A DNA stretch of 23,606 nt from JAAXHE01 sp964551635 (GTDB lineage: Bacteria; Latescibacterota; UBA2968; GCA-2709665), in the NCBI GenBank assembly GCA_964551635.1, contig CAZKDZ010000124.1, positions 1 to 23,606 of the forward strand, read 5' to 3'. Shown here one piece after another: positions 15,880-22,872 of the stretch (the first letter of the stretch is position 1; every line of letters starts with the position of its first letter). The notes beneath the pieces were generated by a model. The model worked only from the letters and a program-made list of their open reading frames with translations. It did not search any database and was not told the DNA's origin. The position numbers were made by a program, and so were the translations under genes.

Positions 15880-15982
15880 GTGAATCAGTGGATGCAGTTG
15901 CAAAATGCGGTAAAGCGTCGTGATTCCGCTTCGCGCATGTGCAAAGATGATGGTTCTTTCTGGATAATCTTCCATCTCGTAA
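15880..15982 (-). pseudogene. Sulfotransferase gene fragment
   Basis: On the minus strand about 34 codons from YEMEDYPERT through HARSGITTLYRILQLHPL match residues 17-49 of the sulfotransferase at 10410-11252. At the DNA level 15890-15982 aligns without gaps to 11113-11205 with nine mismatches in 93 bases. The conserved serine of the PAPS loop is changed to Ile here (SGITT instead of SGSTT). Before and after this block the similarity stops abruptly, so only the N-terminal piece remains. It lies inside the 427-base gap between paralogue B and the Nudix gene. Confidence 0.8.
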
Positions 15983-16041
15983 CGCTGACAACCAACGAGG
16001 CAAAACTGGTCCGGGTCTTCGGGGTCCTGGCTGGCATTGCC

Positions 16042-16124
16042 GATAACGTCTTTGCCGTGGCCGTACCGCAAAGCGGTTGCGCGACGGGCCGAATGTCCCA
16101 AAGCCGGGCACGGACGCGTTAGTC
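16042..16124 (-). repeat. attC-like site after the Nudix gene
   Basis: On the minus strand the 83-bp element opens with GACTAAC (16118-16124) and closes with CGTTATC (16042-16048). The Nudix stop codon TAA lies inside the first box, as in many integron cassettes. Inner complementary blocks (CGTCCGTGCC and GGCCACGGC) can pair, and CCGCAAAGCGG forms a further hairpin. Its core, GGTTGCGCGA to GCCGGGCaCGGACG, is closely similar to 21980-22024. I read it as a probable attC recombination site; the core boxes do not fit the strict consensus. Confidence 0.5.
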
Positions 16125-16625
16125 ATTGCCGTGGCCGGGTGGACGTAAGCTGTCGTCCATAGCCGGAAGCTCGTCAATCTTGTGGGTATTCAGACGTTCG
16201 TTGAGTTCCCAGAGTGCGACCCGGTTGCTTTCCCATGTGAGCCGCCTCGTAGCTTCCTTAAAGGACAACCAGCTCACCTTGTCATGTTCATCGGACAATT
16301 CAAGTTCCTGACCAATTACTTCAACCGCAAACGAGTATTCAGGCACGACAAAGATGTCCCTGGGCCAGTGTTCTGTTGGTGGGAATGCCGTCCTGGGGAC
16401 GGACGCGCGAGAATCCAGCCGAAAGAAACGTGCCCCCTTTGGAATGCCTGCCTCCTCTTCCGCCTCACGCCGTGCGGCTTGCTCCGTCGTCTCATCGTCT
16501 TCGGCGCCACCTGCAATGAACTGCCACATAGAGTTATCCGCCCGATGGAAGACGGCAAACCGGTATCCGACGCTCTCACTCTCCTTGAACGGTATCACGA
16601 TCACTTGTAGGGGTTGCCTTGCCAT
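16119..16625 (-). CDS. Nudix hydrolase (dATP pyrophosphohydrolase-like)
   Basis: This 168-residue Nudix protein has its box at residues 39-61: G, GAEDD, E, seven residues, REAEEEAGI. The WQFIAGGAEDDE approach, the FVVPEYSFAVEV segment and the SDEHDKVSWLSFKEA segment are those of the NudB-like group, which hydrolyses dihydroneopterin triphosphate or dATP. The true substrate is unknown. The start at 16625 gives the usual short first strand (PLQVIVIPF). The last codons (HGND then TAA) fall in sequence that duplicates part of the adjacent attC-like element: GTC-TTGCCGTGGCCG type at 16122-16137 against 16048-16063, 15 of 16 identical. It would be a single-gene cassette between the elements at 16699-16813 and 16042-16124. 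Confidence 0.88.
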   Translation of the reverse strand: MARQPLQVIVIPFKESESVGYRFAVFHRADNSMWQFIAGGAEDDETTEQAARREAEEEAGIPKGARFFRLDSRASVPRTAFPPTEHWPRDIFVVPEYSFAVEVIGQELELSDEHDKVSWLSFKEATRRLTWESNRVALWELNERLNTHKIDELPAMDDSLRPPGHGND

Positions 16626-16698
16626 GCCAACTGTACTCTCGGGCGGAGTTGCTCTGAATCGTCTTTCACGGCAGATATGTCGTCAGGCCACGGTTTTC

Positions 16699-16813
16699 GT
16701 GTAACGAACCCGCCGCAGGCAGGTTGCTGTCAGGCCAGGGAACCCTTCGACATTTCGACAGGCTCATTGCAAGCAAGCTCAGGATAAACTCCGCGACGCA
16801 GCGCATGTTGGCG
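16699..16813 (-). repeat. attC-like site after the 161-aa gene, containing a dispersed repeat
   Basis: On the minus strand it begins with CGCCAAC (16807-16813) and ends TGCGGCGGGTTCGTTACAC (16699-16717), so the shared L'-like block is followed here by an intact GTTACAC box. The middle carries TTCGACATTTCGACAGGCTC and AGCTCAGGATAAACTC, which resemble a widespread environmental intergenic repeat. At 115 bp it is within the known attC size range. It lies 38 bases beyond the stop of the 161-aa gene. Confidence 0.4.
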
Positions 16814-16851
16814 TGTCAGCGGCCTGTGCAGTCGCAGGTAGGTATACAACG

Positions 16852-17337
16852 CTATACTCCGATCTCATCGTGTAGAATCCGATCAACGATGCAGCCAAGT
16901 TGCTGCACTTTCGCAAATTCCGCGGAGAGTTTCTCAATCAGGTCATCGTCGCCGAAGCGAACGTCTCGACTGAAAACCTTCATCGTACTGTTCGACACTT
17001 TGTATCCCTTCCATGCCTCGATCATACCGCGTGCTTCTTTCACAAATGGCCGGCTGAAAGTAGCGCGCTTCAATCGAGTTCCTGGAAATGTGTCTTGATG
17101 AAGCACGTGCATGACAAGACGTGTCTTCTTCTGTTGCATTTCACGGTCAGTAATCCAGGTCTCGAAATGGATACCCATTCCGTCTTGATTGAACCATTGT
17201 GCCTTGTACAACTGAAGACCAGATCCTCCACTCTCAGGAAACGTGTCCTGTCGCGTTTCCCACCCATCCGAAAACCAGTCTGCCGCACGCAAATTAACGT
17301 CCAGCTTCTCCATCAGGGACGAATAGTCACTCCCCAT
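16852..17337 (-). CDS. Uncharacterised 161-aa protein
   Basis: I do not recognise this protein. It is soluble, with no signal peptide or membrane segment. It has a Trp-rich first half (ADWFSDGWETR, AQWFNQDGMGIHFETW), a central TRLVMHVLHQDTFPG and FSRPFVKEARG, and a helical C-terminus. The start codon overlaps the end of the upstream hydrolase gene: the ATG at 17337 lies 11 bases inside it, in another frame, and GAGGAGAG just before it serves as ribosome-binding site. This arrangement indicates translational coupling. The gene ends 38 bases before an attC-like element, so it is the distal member of a two-gene cassette. Small proteins without known family are common cassette cargo. Confidence 0.75.
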   Translation of the reverse strand: MGSDYSSLMEKLDVNLRAADWFSDGWETRQDTFPESGGSGLQLYKAQWFNQDGMGIHFETWITDREMQQKKTRLVMHVLHQDTFPGTRLKRATFSRPFVKEARGMIEAWKGYKVSNSTMKVFSRDVRFGDDDLIEKLSAEFAKVQQLGCIVDRILHDEIGV

Positions 17338-18445
17338 CTGCCTCTCCTCTGCTTTCTGCCGGGTGATCTGTCACTGCAGGCAAGACATGCTCTGTTACGA
17401 TGCGAAAGACCTGGTTGGCGACTGCGGATCCGTAATTTCCACCCGTGAAGACAATCACCATCTCAACGTCGGGAATCACGAACAGGAACTGACCGCCATT
17501 TCCCTCGGCAACGAAGGTTTCGACAGGATGTCCGGCAACACTGAAGCGATCCAGCCACCAGCCAAACCCGTATCGTTCGTTTCCAAACTGAGGGCTGACG
17601 GATTCTTCGATCCATTCCGCAGGCAGTACCTCAACGCCGTTCCACACCCCACGGTCCAGGTACAGCTGACCGATCCTGGCCAGATCACGGGGTCTGAGAC
17701 GAAGACCCGCATGTGTTTGCGGCAATCCTGTCTTTGTCCGCCACCAATCGCTCCGGCGGATGCCCAAAGGTCCAAAGAAATATTCGTCAGCGAAAGCATC
17801 CGCGTGCAGGCCGGAAGCCTTCTTGATGACCCCCGCAAGCAGAATTGCACATCCGCTATTGTAGTTGAAACGTCTGCCGGGTTCGTCAGACATGTCAGCC
17901 GACAGTACATATCCGATGAAGTCGTGACTGTTCTCCATCTGAGCTTCCGAGTTTGGGGAACCGGGCTCAGATTGATGCGCTCCCGATTGGTCCCACCTGA
18001 ACCCGGAAGTCATCGTCAGCAGATGTCTCAAAGTGATCTGTTTTTTTGCTTCGGTTATGTGCGCGGCGTGATCCGGGAAGAACTGATGCATCGGCACGTC
18101 AACAGAATCGATAAAGCCCTTGTCGATGGCGATTCCAACGAGCGCGGACGTTACGCTCTTTGAAACTGAGCGCGTGTCGTGCAGCTTGTCCTTGTCGAAT
18201 TCGACATGCCCCCTCCACCCGTCGGTGCCCGCAAAGTACTCCTCAAGTACGAGATTGCCTCGCCGGACAATCAGAAAGCTATGGAGATTCTTGTACTCGC
18301 CGTCTCGAATCCTGGCCAGACCCTCCGCTAACGTATCCGCATCCAGACCCTGCCCAGCCGGGGTACCCATCCTCCAACCCTCGGATGCATCAGCATGACC
18401 TGTGCTGCACAGCGTGAGGAATATCGACAAGAACAAACGGTTCAC
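17327..18445 (-). CDS. Secreted serine hydrolase of the beta-lactamase/esterase fold
   Basis: The 372-residue protein belongs to the Pfam Beta-lactamase (class C, EstB, 6-aminohexanoate-dimer hydrolase) family. I start it at a GTG at 18445: AGGAG lies nine bases upstream and a signal peptide (NRLFLSIFLTLCSTGHADA) begins there. A longer frame from 18496 would run through the attC-like element. The catalytic SxxK is SVSK (Ser93, Lys96), the second tyrosine is in FNYNSG (Tyr195), and GNGGQ near the C-terminus takes the place of the KTG-type motif; GFGWWL is also typical. YNS and GNGGQ point to an esterase or amidase rather than a true AmpC. Export to periplasm or cell surface is expected. It overlaps the next gene by 11 bases. 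Confidence 0.85.
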   Translation of the reverse strand: MNRLFLSIFLTLCSTGHADASEGWRMGTPAGQGLDADTLAEGLARIRDGEYKNLHSFLIVRRGNLVLEEYFAGTDGWRGHVEFDKDKLHDTRSVSKSVTSALVGIAIDKGFIDSVDVPMHQFFPDHAAHITEAKKQITLRHLLTMTSGFRWDQSGAHQSEPGSPNSEAQMENSHDFIGYVLSADMSDEPGRRFNYNSGCAILLAGVIKKASGLHADAFADEYFFGPLGIRRSDWWRTKTGLPQTHAGLRLRPRDLARIGQLYLDRGVWNGVEVLPAEWIEESVSPQFGNERYGFGWWLDRFSVAGHPVETFVAEGNGGQFLFVIPDVEMVIVFTGGNYGSAVANQVFRIVTEHVLPAVTDHPAESRGEADGE

Positions 18446-18469
18446 CGATCCGACTCCTAGCCTTTCATG

Positions 18470-18529
18470 CTCTAACGGCTGAACGATGCGGCGCATCTTC
18501 TTGTATCCGCACCAGTGAATGGGTTAGAC
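18470..18529 (-). repeat. attC-like site after the methyltransferase
   Basis: This 60-bp element is the best candidate. On the minus strand it starts with GTCTAAC (18523-18529), an exact RYYYAAC box that contains the methyltransferase stop codon TAA. It ends with CGTTAGAG (18470-18477). The terminal boxes pair at six of seven positions, and an inner TGCGG/CCGCA pair continues the stem after an unpaired section. The next start codon (GTG at 18445) lies 24 bases beyond it, a normal cassette spacing. Confidence 0.55.
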
Positions 18530-19267
18530 ACTTTGAACTCTACACACGACCAGCCTGTACCCCAGATCCAGACTCTCCCTCTCAAGCAGATGCTTATGCT
18601 TTTTGCGCCAAATGCCGTCATCAATTTCATTTCGCAGTCTGGCTAATCCATCTTGAATATCGGATATGCGCGAAAACGTCGATATGGCGTTCCTTACTCC
18701 CGGGTCCAGGTATGCCTCGGGTCTTCGCCAATACGCACACATGAACCCATCGGAGCAATCATATGGTATCTCAATTGTCTCCACTGAAATCCCACCAAGT
18801 ATATCATCCAATTCTGCCAATGTTGGAAACAGCTCATAGTCGACTCCAGCTATTTCAGGGATATAGTCCTCGAGCCAGAAATCATCGCCGTATCCTATCC
18901 ACGTGAAGAGTATGATCCTGTCTCTTGACACTCTGACCATTTCTCGCAGGCCCAACACAATGTCTGACCAATGATGTATGGTTAGAATCCCCATTGCCAC
19001 ATCGAATACATTATCTCTAAACGGCAACGCTTCTGCAACGCCCTGAGCCAATGCAGCCCTGGCGTTCTCTCGCCTCATGAGCATCTCATGGGACGGTTCT
19101 ATCGCCACGACTTCACAGTCATCCGGTTCGTAAGATCCAATGCCGGCGCCGACATTCAGCACGCGCCTGGCGCCCTCAACATGGAACTGGATCCGCGCAG
19201 CTATCCTTGGATCGGGTCTCCTGTGGTTCCTGTAGTGTTCCGCCAGTCTGTCATAGTCTACGTCCAT
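18524..19267 (-). CDS. SAM-dependent methyltransferase (class I)
   Basis: The product is 247 residues from the second of two adjacent ATGs (19267). GAGGGA lies at the right distance from this one and too close to the first; a longer upstream frame lacks a ribosome-binding site. Motif I is VLNVGAGIGSYE (36-47), VVAIEPS gives the acidic end of beta2, EALPFRDNVFDVAMGILTIHHW covers the motif II-IV region (key part ILTIHHW), and RIILFTWIG is beta5. This matches the Methyltransf_11 (UbiE/COQ5-like) group; the substrate is unknown. The TAA stop sits inside the 5' box of the attC-like element, which supports a cassette origin. The dehydrogenase gene lies 147 bases upstream. Confidence 0.88.
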   Translation of the reverse strand: MDVDYDRLAEHYRNHRRPDPRIAARIQFHVEGARRVLNVGAGIGSYEPDDCEVVAIEPSHEMLMRRENARAALAQGVAEALPFRDNVFDVAMGILTIHHWSDIVLGLREMVRVSRDRIILFTWIGYGDDFWLEDYIPEIAGVDYELFPTLAELDDILGGISVETIEIPYDCSDGFMCAYWRRPEAYLDPGVRNAISTFSRISDIQDGLARLRNEIDDGIWRKKHKHLLERESLDLGYRLVVCRVQSV

Positions 19268-19359
19268 CATTCCCTCGCCTGACCTCAAACCCGCGGGAGA
19301 CGCTTGCAATGGAAAGCATTCTGCCCATTTCCGCAAGAATCGAAGAAGCTTGATGCCCC

Positions 19360-19372
19360 GTGGACTGTCCAC
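19360..19372. promoter_or_regulatory. Inverted repeat GTGGAC-T-GTCCAC
   Basis: A perfect six-base inverted repeat with a single central base lies in the 147-base gap between the dehydrogenase and the methyltransferase, about 93 bases upstream of the latter's start. It might be an operator or a small hairpin; no T-run follows. Confidence 0.25.
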
Positions 19373-19414
19373 GACAGAACGATACCGGGTTCTATCGTCA
19401 ATTTCCGATCGGTT

Positions 19415-20389
19415 TCATTCCTCCCACGGCAGGAAACAGACTTTGACGGCCTGAAGGTTCTCCAACAGGTCTACGCCTTCAGCGTAGCGTTCGAGCGGCA
19501 GCTTGTGCGTGACCAGCGCCGCCAGGTCGAGCTTGCCGTGGCGGATGAGGTCGAGCGCATACTCGGCCGATTCGCGCGAGTGGCCCTTGTACCCGCACAG
19601 CCGCAGCCCGCGATAATGCTTCGGGCTGAACGTGTAATCTTCGCGCTGCACGCCGAACAGGGCCAGGGCGTCCTGAGTCCGGTCCATAAGGAACTCCACT
19701 GACGCCCTGGCGCCGACGCAGTCCACGGCCGACTCGAGTCTTGGCCGTTCTGGCCTCGCCGGGAACTTTCCCGACAGGTCGGCCCGCGGGTCGTAGCAAC
19801 CGGCCGCGCCGAGACGCTCGGCCATGGCGCGGCGGTCGGATATGAAGTCGAACCCGTACACTTCCCTGGCGCCCTCGGCTCTGGCCATCTGAAGCGCCAC
19901 CAGCCCGGCCCCGCCCAGGCCGCAGACGCCGAAACAACGGCCCAGGATTGCGTCCATATCGCGCAGCATCCGGAAGCAGGCGCCTACGCACATGGGCAGT
20001 TCGAGTGGAGCCAGCGCCTCGTCGGGCAATTCTCCGGGGACGCGTATTACTCTTGCCGCGTCAATCGCGACGTATTGCGCATAGCATCCGTGATGCCCCT
20101 CGCCGCTATCGTGCCATGCACACACGCGGTCGCCTGCCTTCAGACCCGCCACACCTTCTCCAACAGCCTCGATGCGGCCGACGGCTTCGTGGCCGGGCTT
20201 GCCCGGCGTGAAGGGATAGTGGAACGCATGGCCGACAAACATCGGGTCGTTGTGACGCAGGTGCAGGTCCCACTGCGGGCAAGTCGTGACCGCCGTGATA
20301 CGCATCAGCACCTCGTCCGGGCCGGGATCGGGAACGGGGACGTCGAGAATCTCGAACTCGCGCGGCGATGTGACTTGCAGGATCTTCAT
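19415..20389 (-). CDS. Zinc-type alcohol dehydrogenase family protein (MDR)
   Basis: The product is 324 residues from the ATG at 20389, which has GGGAG nine bases upstream. It is a medium-chain dehydrogenase/reductase. Near the N-terminus, TTCPQWDLH places Cys37 at the catalytic zinc ligand position, and PGHEAVGRIEAVGEGV contains His67-Glu68. The nucleotide-binding GLGGAG loop is at 157-162. The second domain ends with KLDLAALVTHKLPLERYAEGVDLL, a common MDR ending. The block of four structural-zinc cysteines is absent, so it resembles the shorter sugar-alcohol-like members. It lies 52 bases downstream of the aldo/keto reductase, so the two probably form an operon acting on carbonyl or sugar substrates. 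Confidence 0.87.
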   Translation of the reverse strand: MKILQVTSPREFEILDVPVPDPGPDEVLMRITAVTTCPQWDLHLRHNDPMFVGHAFHYPFTPGKPGHEAVGRIEAVGEGVAGLKAGDRVCAWHDSGEGHHGCYAQYVAIDAARVIRVPGELPDEALAPLELPMCVGACFRMLRDMDAILGRCFGVCGLGGAGLVALQMARAEGAREVYGFDFISDRRAMAERLGAAGCYDPRADLSGKFPARPERPRLESAVDCVGARASVEFLMDRTQDALALFGVQREDYTFSPKHYRGLRLCGYKGHSRESAEYALDLIRHGKLDLAALVTHKLPLERYAEGVDLLENLQAVKVCFLPWEE

Positions 20390-20441
20390 TGTCCGCGCTC
20401 CCGGCATGCCCATGAAGCAGCAGAAGTCTTCATCATTCCGC

Positions 20442-21389
20442 CTATCTTACGTGGCCCTGAATTCGTCCGAAGAGTCCGCGCAGCTTCTCCACCCGCGGTG
20501 TATCGAGGTACGGCGGGTCAACCGCCAGCAGGTTCTCGCGAAACCGTTCCGGCCCGCGCGTCCCGACACAGCAAGTGCTCACGTCCTGCGCGAGTACGAA
20601 GCGTAGCGCCGCCGCGGGCACACTGTAGGGCTTCAGGAAATCAAACAGCTCCGGGTCCGTGTATGGGGGCTGGGACGGCAGATAGCCGTCCGCGACATGC
20701 CGCCGCACGCACTCCAGCGCCGCCGGCACGCTGACCAGACCGGACTCCTGGCTCGCCTGGTTCAGCGGCATCATCACCGCCGAGCCGACGTCGTGCCGGG
20801 CACACAGCGGCAGTACCGAGTCCACCGCGTTTTGCAACAGAAGATTGATCGTGAGCATGACCACATCCAGGGCGCCAGTGGGAACCGCGCGCTTCAGGAT
20901 CTCGTGTGTTCCGTCGACCGTGGAGAGCTCGCTGATTCCGATGAAGCGGACCTTGCCCTGCTCACGCAGCCTGGCCATGGCCTCGTAGCAGCCATCGTTC
21001 ATAAAACGGTCCAGAGATTCGAGCGTGCGTATGCCGTGGCCGAGAAGAATATCAAGACGATCACGGCGCAAGCGGCGCAGGCTCTCCTCGACTGAGGAGG
21101 TCAATGCCGCCGCTGAACCCGTGTATTCCGCATCACCGCCCCAGCCATCGTAAGGCTGATACTTGGTCTCGACAATGATATGGTCGTGGCCCCGCAATGC
21201 TTCGCCCAGTGCGCTCTCGCTGTCTCCGTTGCCGTAGTCGGCGGCGGTGTCGACGAAGTTGACGCCGCTCTCGATTGCTGCATGTACTGTGGCAATGAAC
21301 TTCGCCCGGTCCTGCGACGCGCCCCGTGCTGCACCGTAACCGAGTTCCGAGACATGCAGTTCTGTTCTTCCCAGGCGGCGATACCGCAT
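20442..21389 (-). CDS. Aldo/keto reductase
   Basis: The 315-residue product begins MRYRRLGRTELHVSELGYG, the classical start of the family, which decides the ATG at 21389 over a longer upstream frame. The catalytic tetrad is complete: Asp47 (FVDTA), Tyr52 (DYGNG), Lys76 (VETKYQ) and His118 (LLGHGI). The LREQGKVRFIGIS segment and the late AALRFVLAQDVSTCCVGTRGPE segment are the usual NADPH-site neighbourhood. It reduces aldehydes or ketones, or oxidises sugars, in the cytoplasm; the substrate is open. It is probably co-transcribed with the downstream dehydrogenase. A T-rich stretch (about 21405-21411) precedes its start. Confidence 0.92.
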   Translation of the reverse strand: MRYRRLGRTELHVSELGYGAARGASQDRAKFIATVHAAIESGVNFVDTAADYGNGDSESALGEALRGHDHIIVETKYQPYDGWGGDAEYTGSAAALTSSVEESLRRLRRDRLDILLGHGIRTLESLDRFMNDGCYEAMARLREQGKVRFIGISELSTVDGTHEILKRAVPTGALDVVMLTINLLLQNAVDSVLPLCARHDVGSAVMMPLNQASQESGLVSVPAALECVRRHVADGYLPSQPPYTDPELFDFLKPYSVPAAALRFVLAQDVSTCCVGTRGPERFRENLLAVDPPYLDTPRVEKLRGLFGRIQGHVR

Positions 21390-21454
21390 GATCAGCCTCA
21401 ATACAAAAAAACAGCTTTCGGGCTTGTAAATTGACCACAAGTTGACAACGCCCC

Positions 21455-21470
21455 GATATCTGAAGATATC
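21455..21470 (-). other. Hairpin GATATC-TGAA-GATATC at the VOC stop codon
   Basis: A perfect six-base stem with a four-base loop overlaps the VOC gene's stop codon. No T-run follows, so it is not a standard terminator, though it may slow or protect the transcript end. Confidence 0.3.
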
Positions 21471-21852
21471 ACTCAGAAACCGTGTTGCTGTCTTTCAATG
21501 GCTCCCCAAAAGTGATAATATTGCCATCCGGGTCCATCACCTGGAAGTCTCTCATTCCGTAGAATTGATCTGCTGGTTCCCGGTGGATTCTGATATTTCG
21601 TCGTGTAAGGAAAGCGAAATATTCGTTAACACCACTCATTTCTACGACTGCTGCCGACAAACCTGCACCGGTACCCATCTTCGTTCCCAAGTGGATGATA
21701 TGTTCATCCATACTCAAAACGGAGTAAACGACATCATTTCTAAATGTCTCCTCAAAGCCAATACCGGTGTAATAATCAACCGCACGGTCAATATCAGAGA
21801 CGATTAAGACTGGTCTTGTAGCTGTTATTTTCCAATTTTCCGGGTTCGACAT
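21469..21852 (-). CDS. VOC (glyoxalase/bleomycin-resistance) superfamily protein
   Basis: This single-unit VOC protein of 127 residues contains the paired beta-alpha-beta-beta-beta modules. RPVLIVSDIDRAVDYYTGIGFEE is the first module (key part SDIDRAVDYYTGIGF), and DFQVMDPDGNIITFGEP is the ending typical of the second (MDPDGN). The family includes glyoxalase I, dioxygenases and binding proteins for bleomycin or fosfomycin, so the role is not determined; a small size and accessory setting are common for resistance-like or detoxifying members. The start at 21852 has AAAGAGGAC upstream. It is more AT-rich than the AKR and dehydrogenase genes downstream, which suggests a separate origin. Confidence 0.85.
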   Translation of the reverse strand: MSNPENWKITATRPVLIVSDIDRAVDYYTGIGFEETFRNDVVYSVLSMDEHIIHLGTKMGTGAGLSAAVVEMSGVNEYFAFLTRRNIRIHREPADQFYGMRDFQVMDPDGNIITFGEPLKDSNTVSE

Positions 21853-21954
21853 TTTGTCCTCTTTATGTAATGATCCTGTTAACGAAACCTGTATAAAGGC
21901 AACGTAAAATTCACAGCCTTTGATGAATGAGGCTTAGTTGGTGGGAGAGATTGC

Positions 21955-22052
21955 GGCTAACTTAAAGATCAGGAATAGAGGTTGCGCGAAGGGAGTATGC
22001 CCGAAGCCGGGCGCGGACGGGTTATGTAAAGTGCGCAATTTCCCTGTTAGTC
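21955..22052 (-). repeat. attC-like site after the APH gene
   Basis: On the minus strand it opens with GACTAAC (22046-22052), which contains the APH stop codon TAA, and closes with GTTAGCC (21955-21961). The outer boxes pair at six of seven positions, and TTGCGC/GCGCAA blocks inside can also pair. A GCCCG/CGGGC hairpin lies in the middle. Its core (21980-22024) is closely similar to that of the element at 16042-16124, including a second TAAC box (CATAACC) at the corresponding place. This may be a composite of two sites. Confidence 0.45.
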
Positions 22053-22841
22053 TACAAAGTCATGGATCCTTTGATACACGCCCAACTTGGCCGGATCCAA
22101 TTCTTGTCCATACTCCCGAAAAAACAGGGAAACCCACCTCTCACCCAGATTTCTGCGAATGGTATTGTACGCGGCGACAAAGTCGAGATATCGATCTCCC
22201 ATACCTGCATAACCCCAATCAATGTAGCCACTCATGTGGCCATTGAGGATTATGATGTTGGGAAGGCAATAATCCCCGTGGGTGAACACCACGTCTTCTG
22301 GCGGCATGTCGGCTCGTATGCTAGCCAGTTCATCCCGCAGGACATCTCTGGTGCCGCCTTTGGGGATCTGACCATCCAGCACTCCCGAGTCAATCAGGTC
22401 TGTCGCCCACGCAAAATAGCGTTCAAAGCGCCAATCCAATGGGCACGAATCGACTGGAACTGCGTGAATCTCGCGAAGTCCATGAGCGAACAGACGTATC
22501 AGACCAGGGATATCTCTCGTGGCGTCTTCGTGGATACCAGAGACGCCAGCGATTCGGGTCATCAGCAGAAACTGAGTATTGTCTTCCTCGTGGAAGCAGA
22601 CCATGCCAGGCACACTCAGTTTGTCGTGCAACCAAGACATGGCCGCTTTTTCGGCACGAAGATCAGATTCTTGTGGCGCAGCGAGCGCATCTCTGATTTT
22701 GAGGAACAAATCCTGCTTGCTCGGGTGAGCAAATGAAAATACATCGGCGCACGATTCAGTCCTGAGATTGTCGCTATTTGAGACGAAACCCTTCAGATGG
22801 GCTTGGACCGGGTCTGGTAGATCTTGGACTATCAACGTCAA
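22047..22841 (-). CDS. APH(3')-type aminoglycoside phosphotransferase-like kinase
   Basis: The 264-residue protein is as long as APH(3')-IIa and has the same motifs at nearly the same places. FTHGDYCLPN carries catalytic Asp190 and Asn195. GYIDWGYAGMGDRYLDFVAA (206-224 region) has the Mg ligand Asp208 and the family's GxxDRYxD signature. Lys48 and Glu64 take the ATP-anchoring positions, and the C-terminal VYQRIHDFVD matches the family's closing YxxLDEFF helix. These enzymes phosphorylate the 3'-hydroxyl of kanamycin-type drugs; activity on drugs is not proven here. The start is uncertain: TTG at 22841 or 22835, without a clear ribosome-binding site, and a stop lies upstream. It lies between two attC-like elements, as in aphA15-type cassettes. 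Confidence 0.85.
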   Translation of the reverse strand: MTLIVQDLPDPVQAHLKGFVSNSDNLRTESCADVFSFAHPSKQDLFLKIRDALAAPQESDLRAEKAAMSWLHDKLSVPGMVCFHEEDNTQFLLMTRIAGVSGIHEDATRDIPGLIRLFAHGLREIHAVPVDSCPLDWRFERYFAWATDLIDSGVLDGQIPKGGTRDVLRDELASIRADMPPEDVVFTHGDYCLPNIIILNGHMSGYIDWGYAGMGDRYLDFVAAYNTIRRNLGERWVSLFFREYGQELDPAKLGVYQRIHDFVD

Positions 22842-22872
22842 CCTGCATTCGAGAATTGTCTAAAATACATTT

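Noticed and set aside
15692..16118. An intact gene in the gap left of the Nudix gene
   Set aside because: Frames there contain only the sulfotransferase fragment with unrelated flanking translation and no ribosome-binding site.
17327..18445. Calling the hydrolase an AmpC-type antibiotic-resistance enzyme
   Set aside because: YNS and GNGGQ in place of YxN and KTG fit esterases and amidases of the fold better; resistance is unsupported.
18446..18496. Longer N-terminus for the beta-lactamase-fold protein
   Set aside because: It would run through the attC-like element and bury a good signal peptide; the GTG at 18445 has a ribosome-binding site.
21400..21425. Terminator between VOC and aldo/keto reductase (T7 run on the minus strand)
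   Set aside because: Only about three base pairs can form before the T-run, too weak to call.
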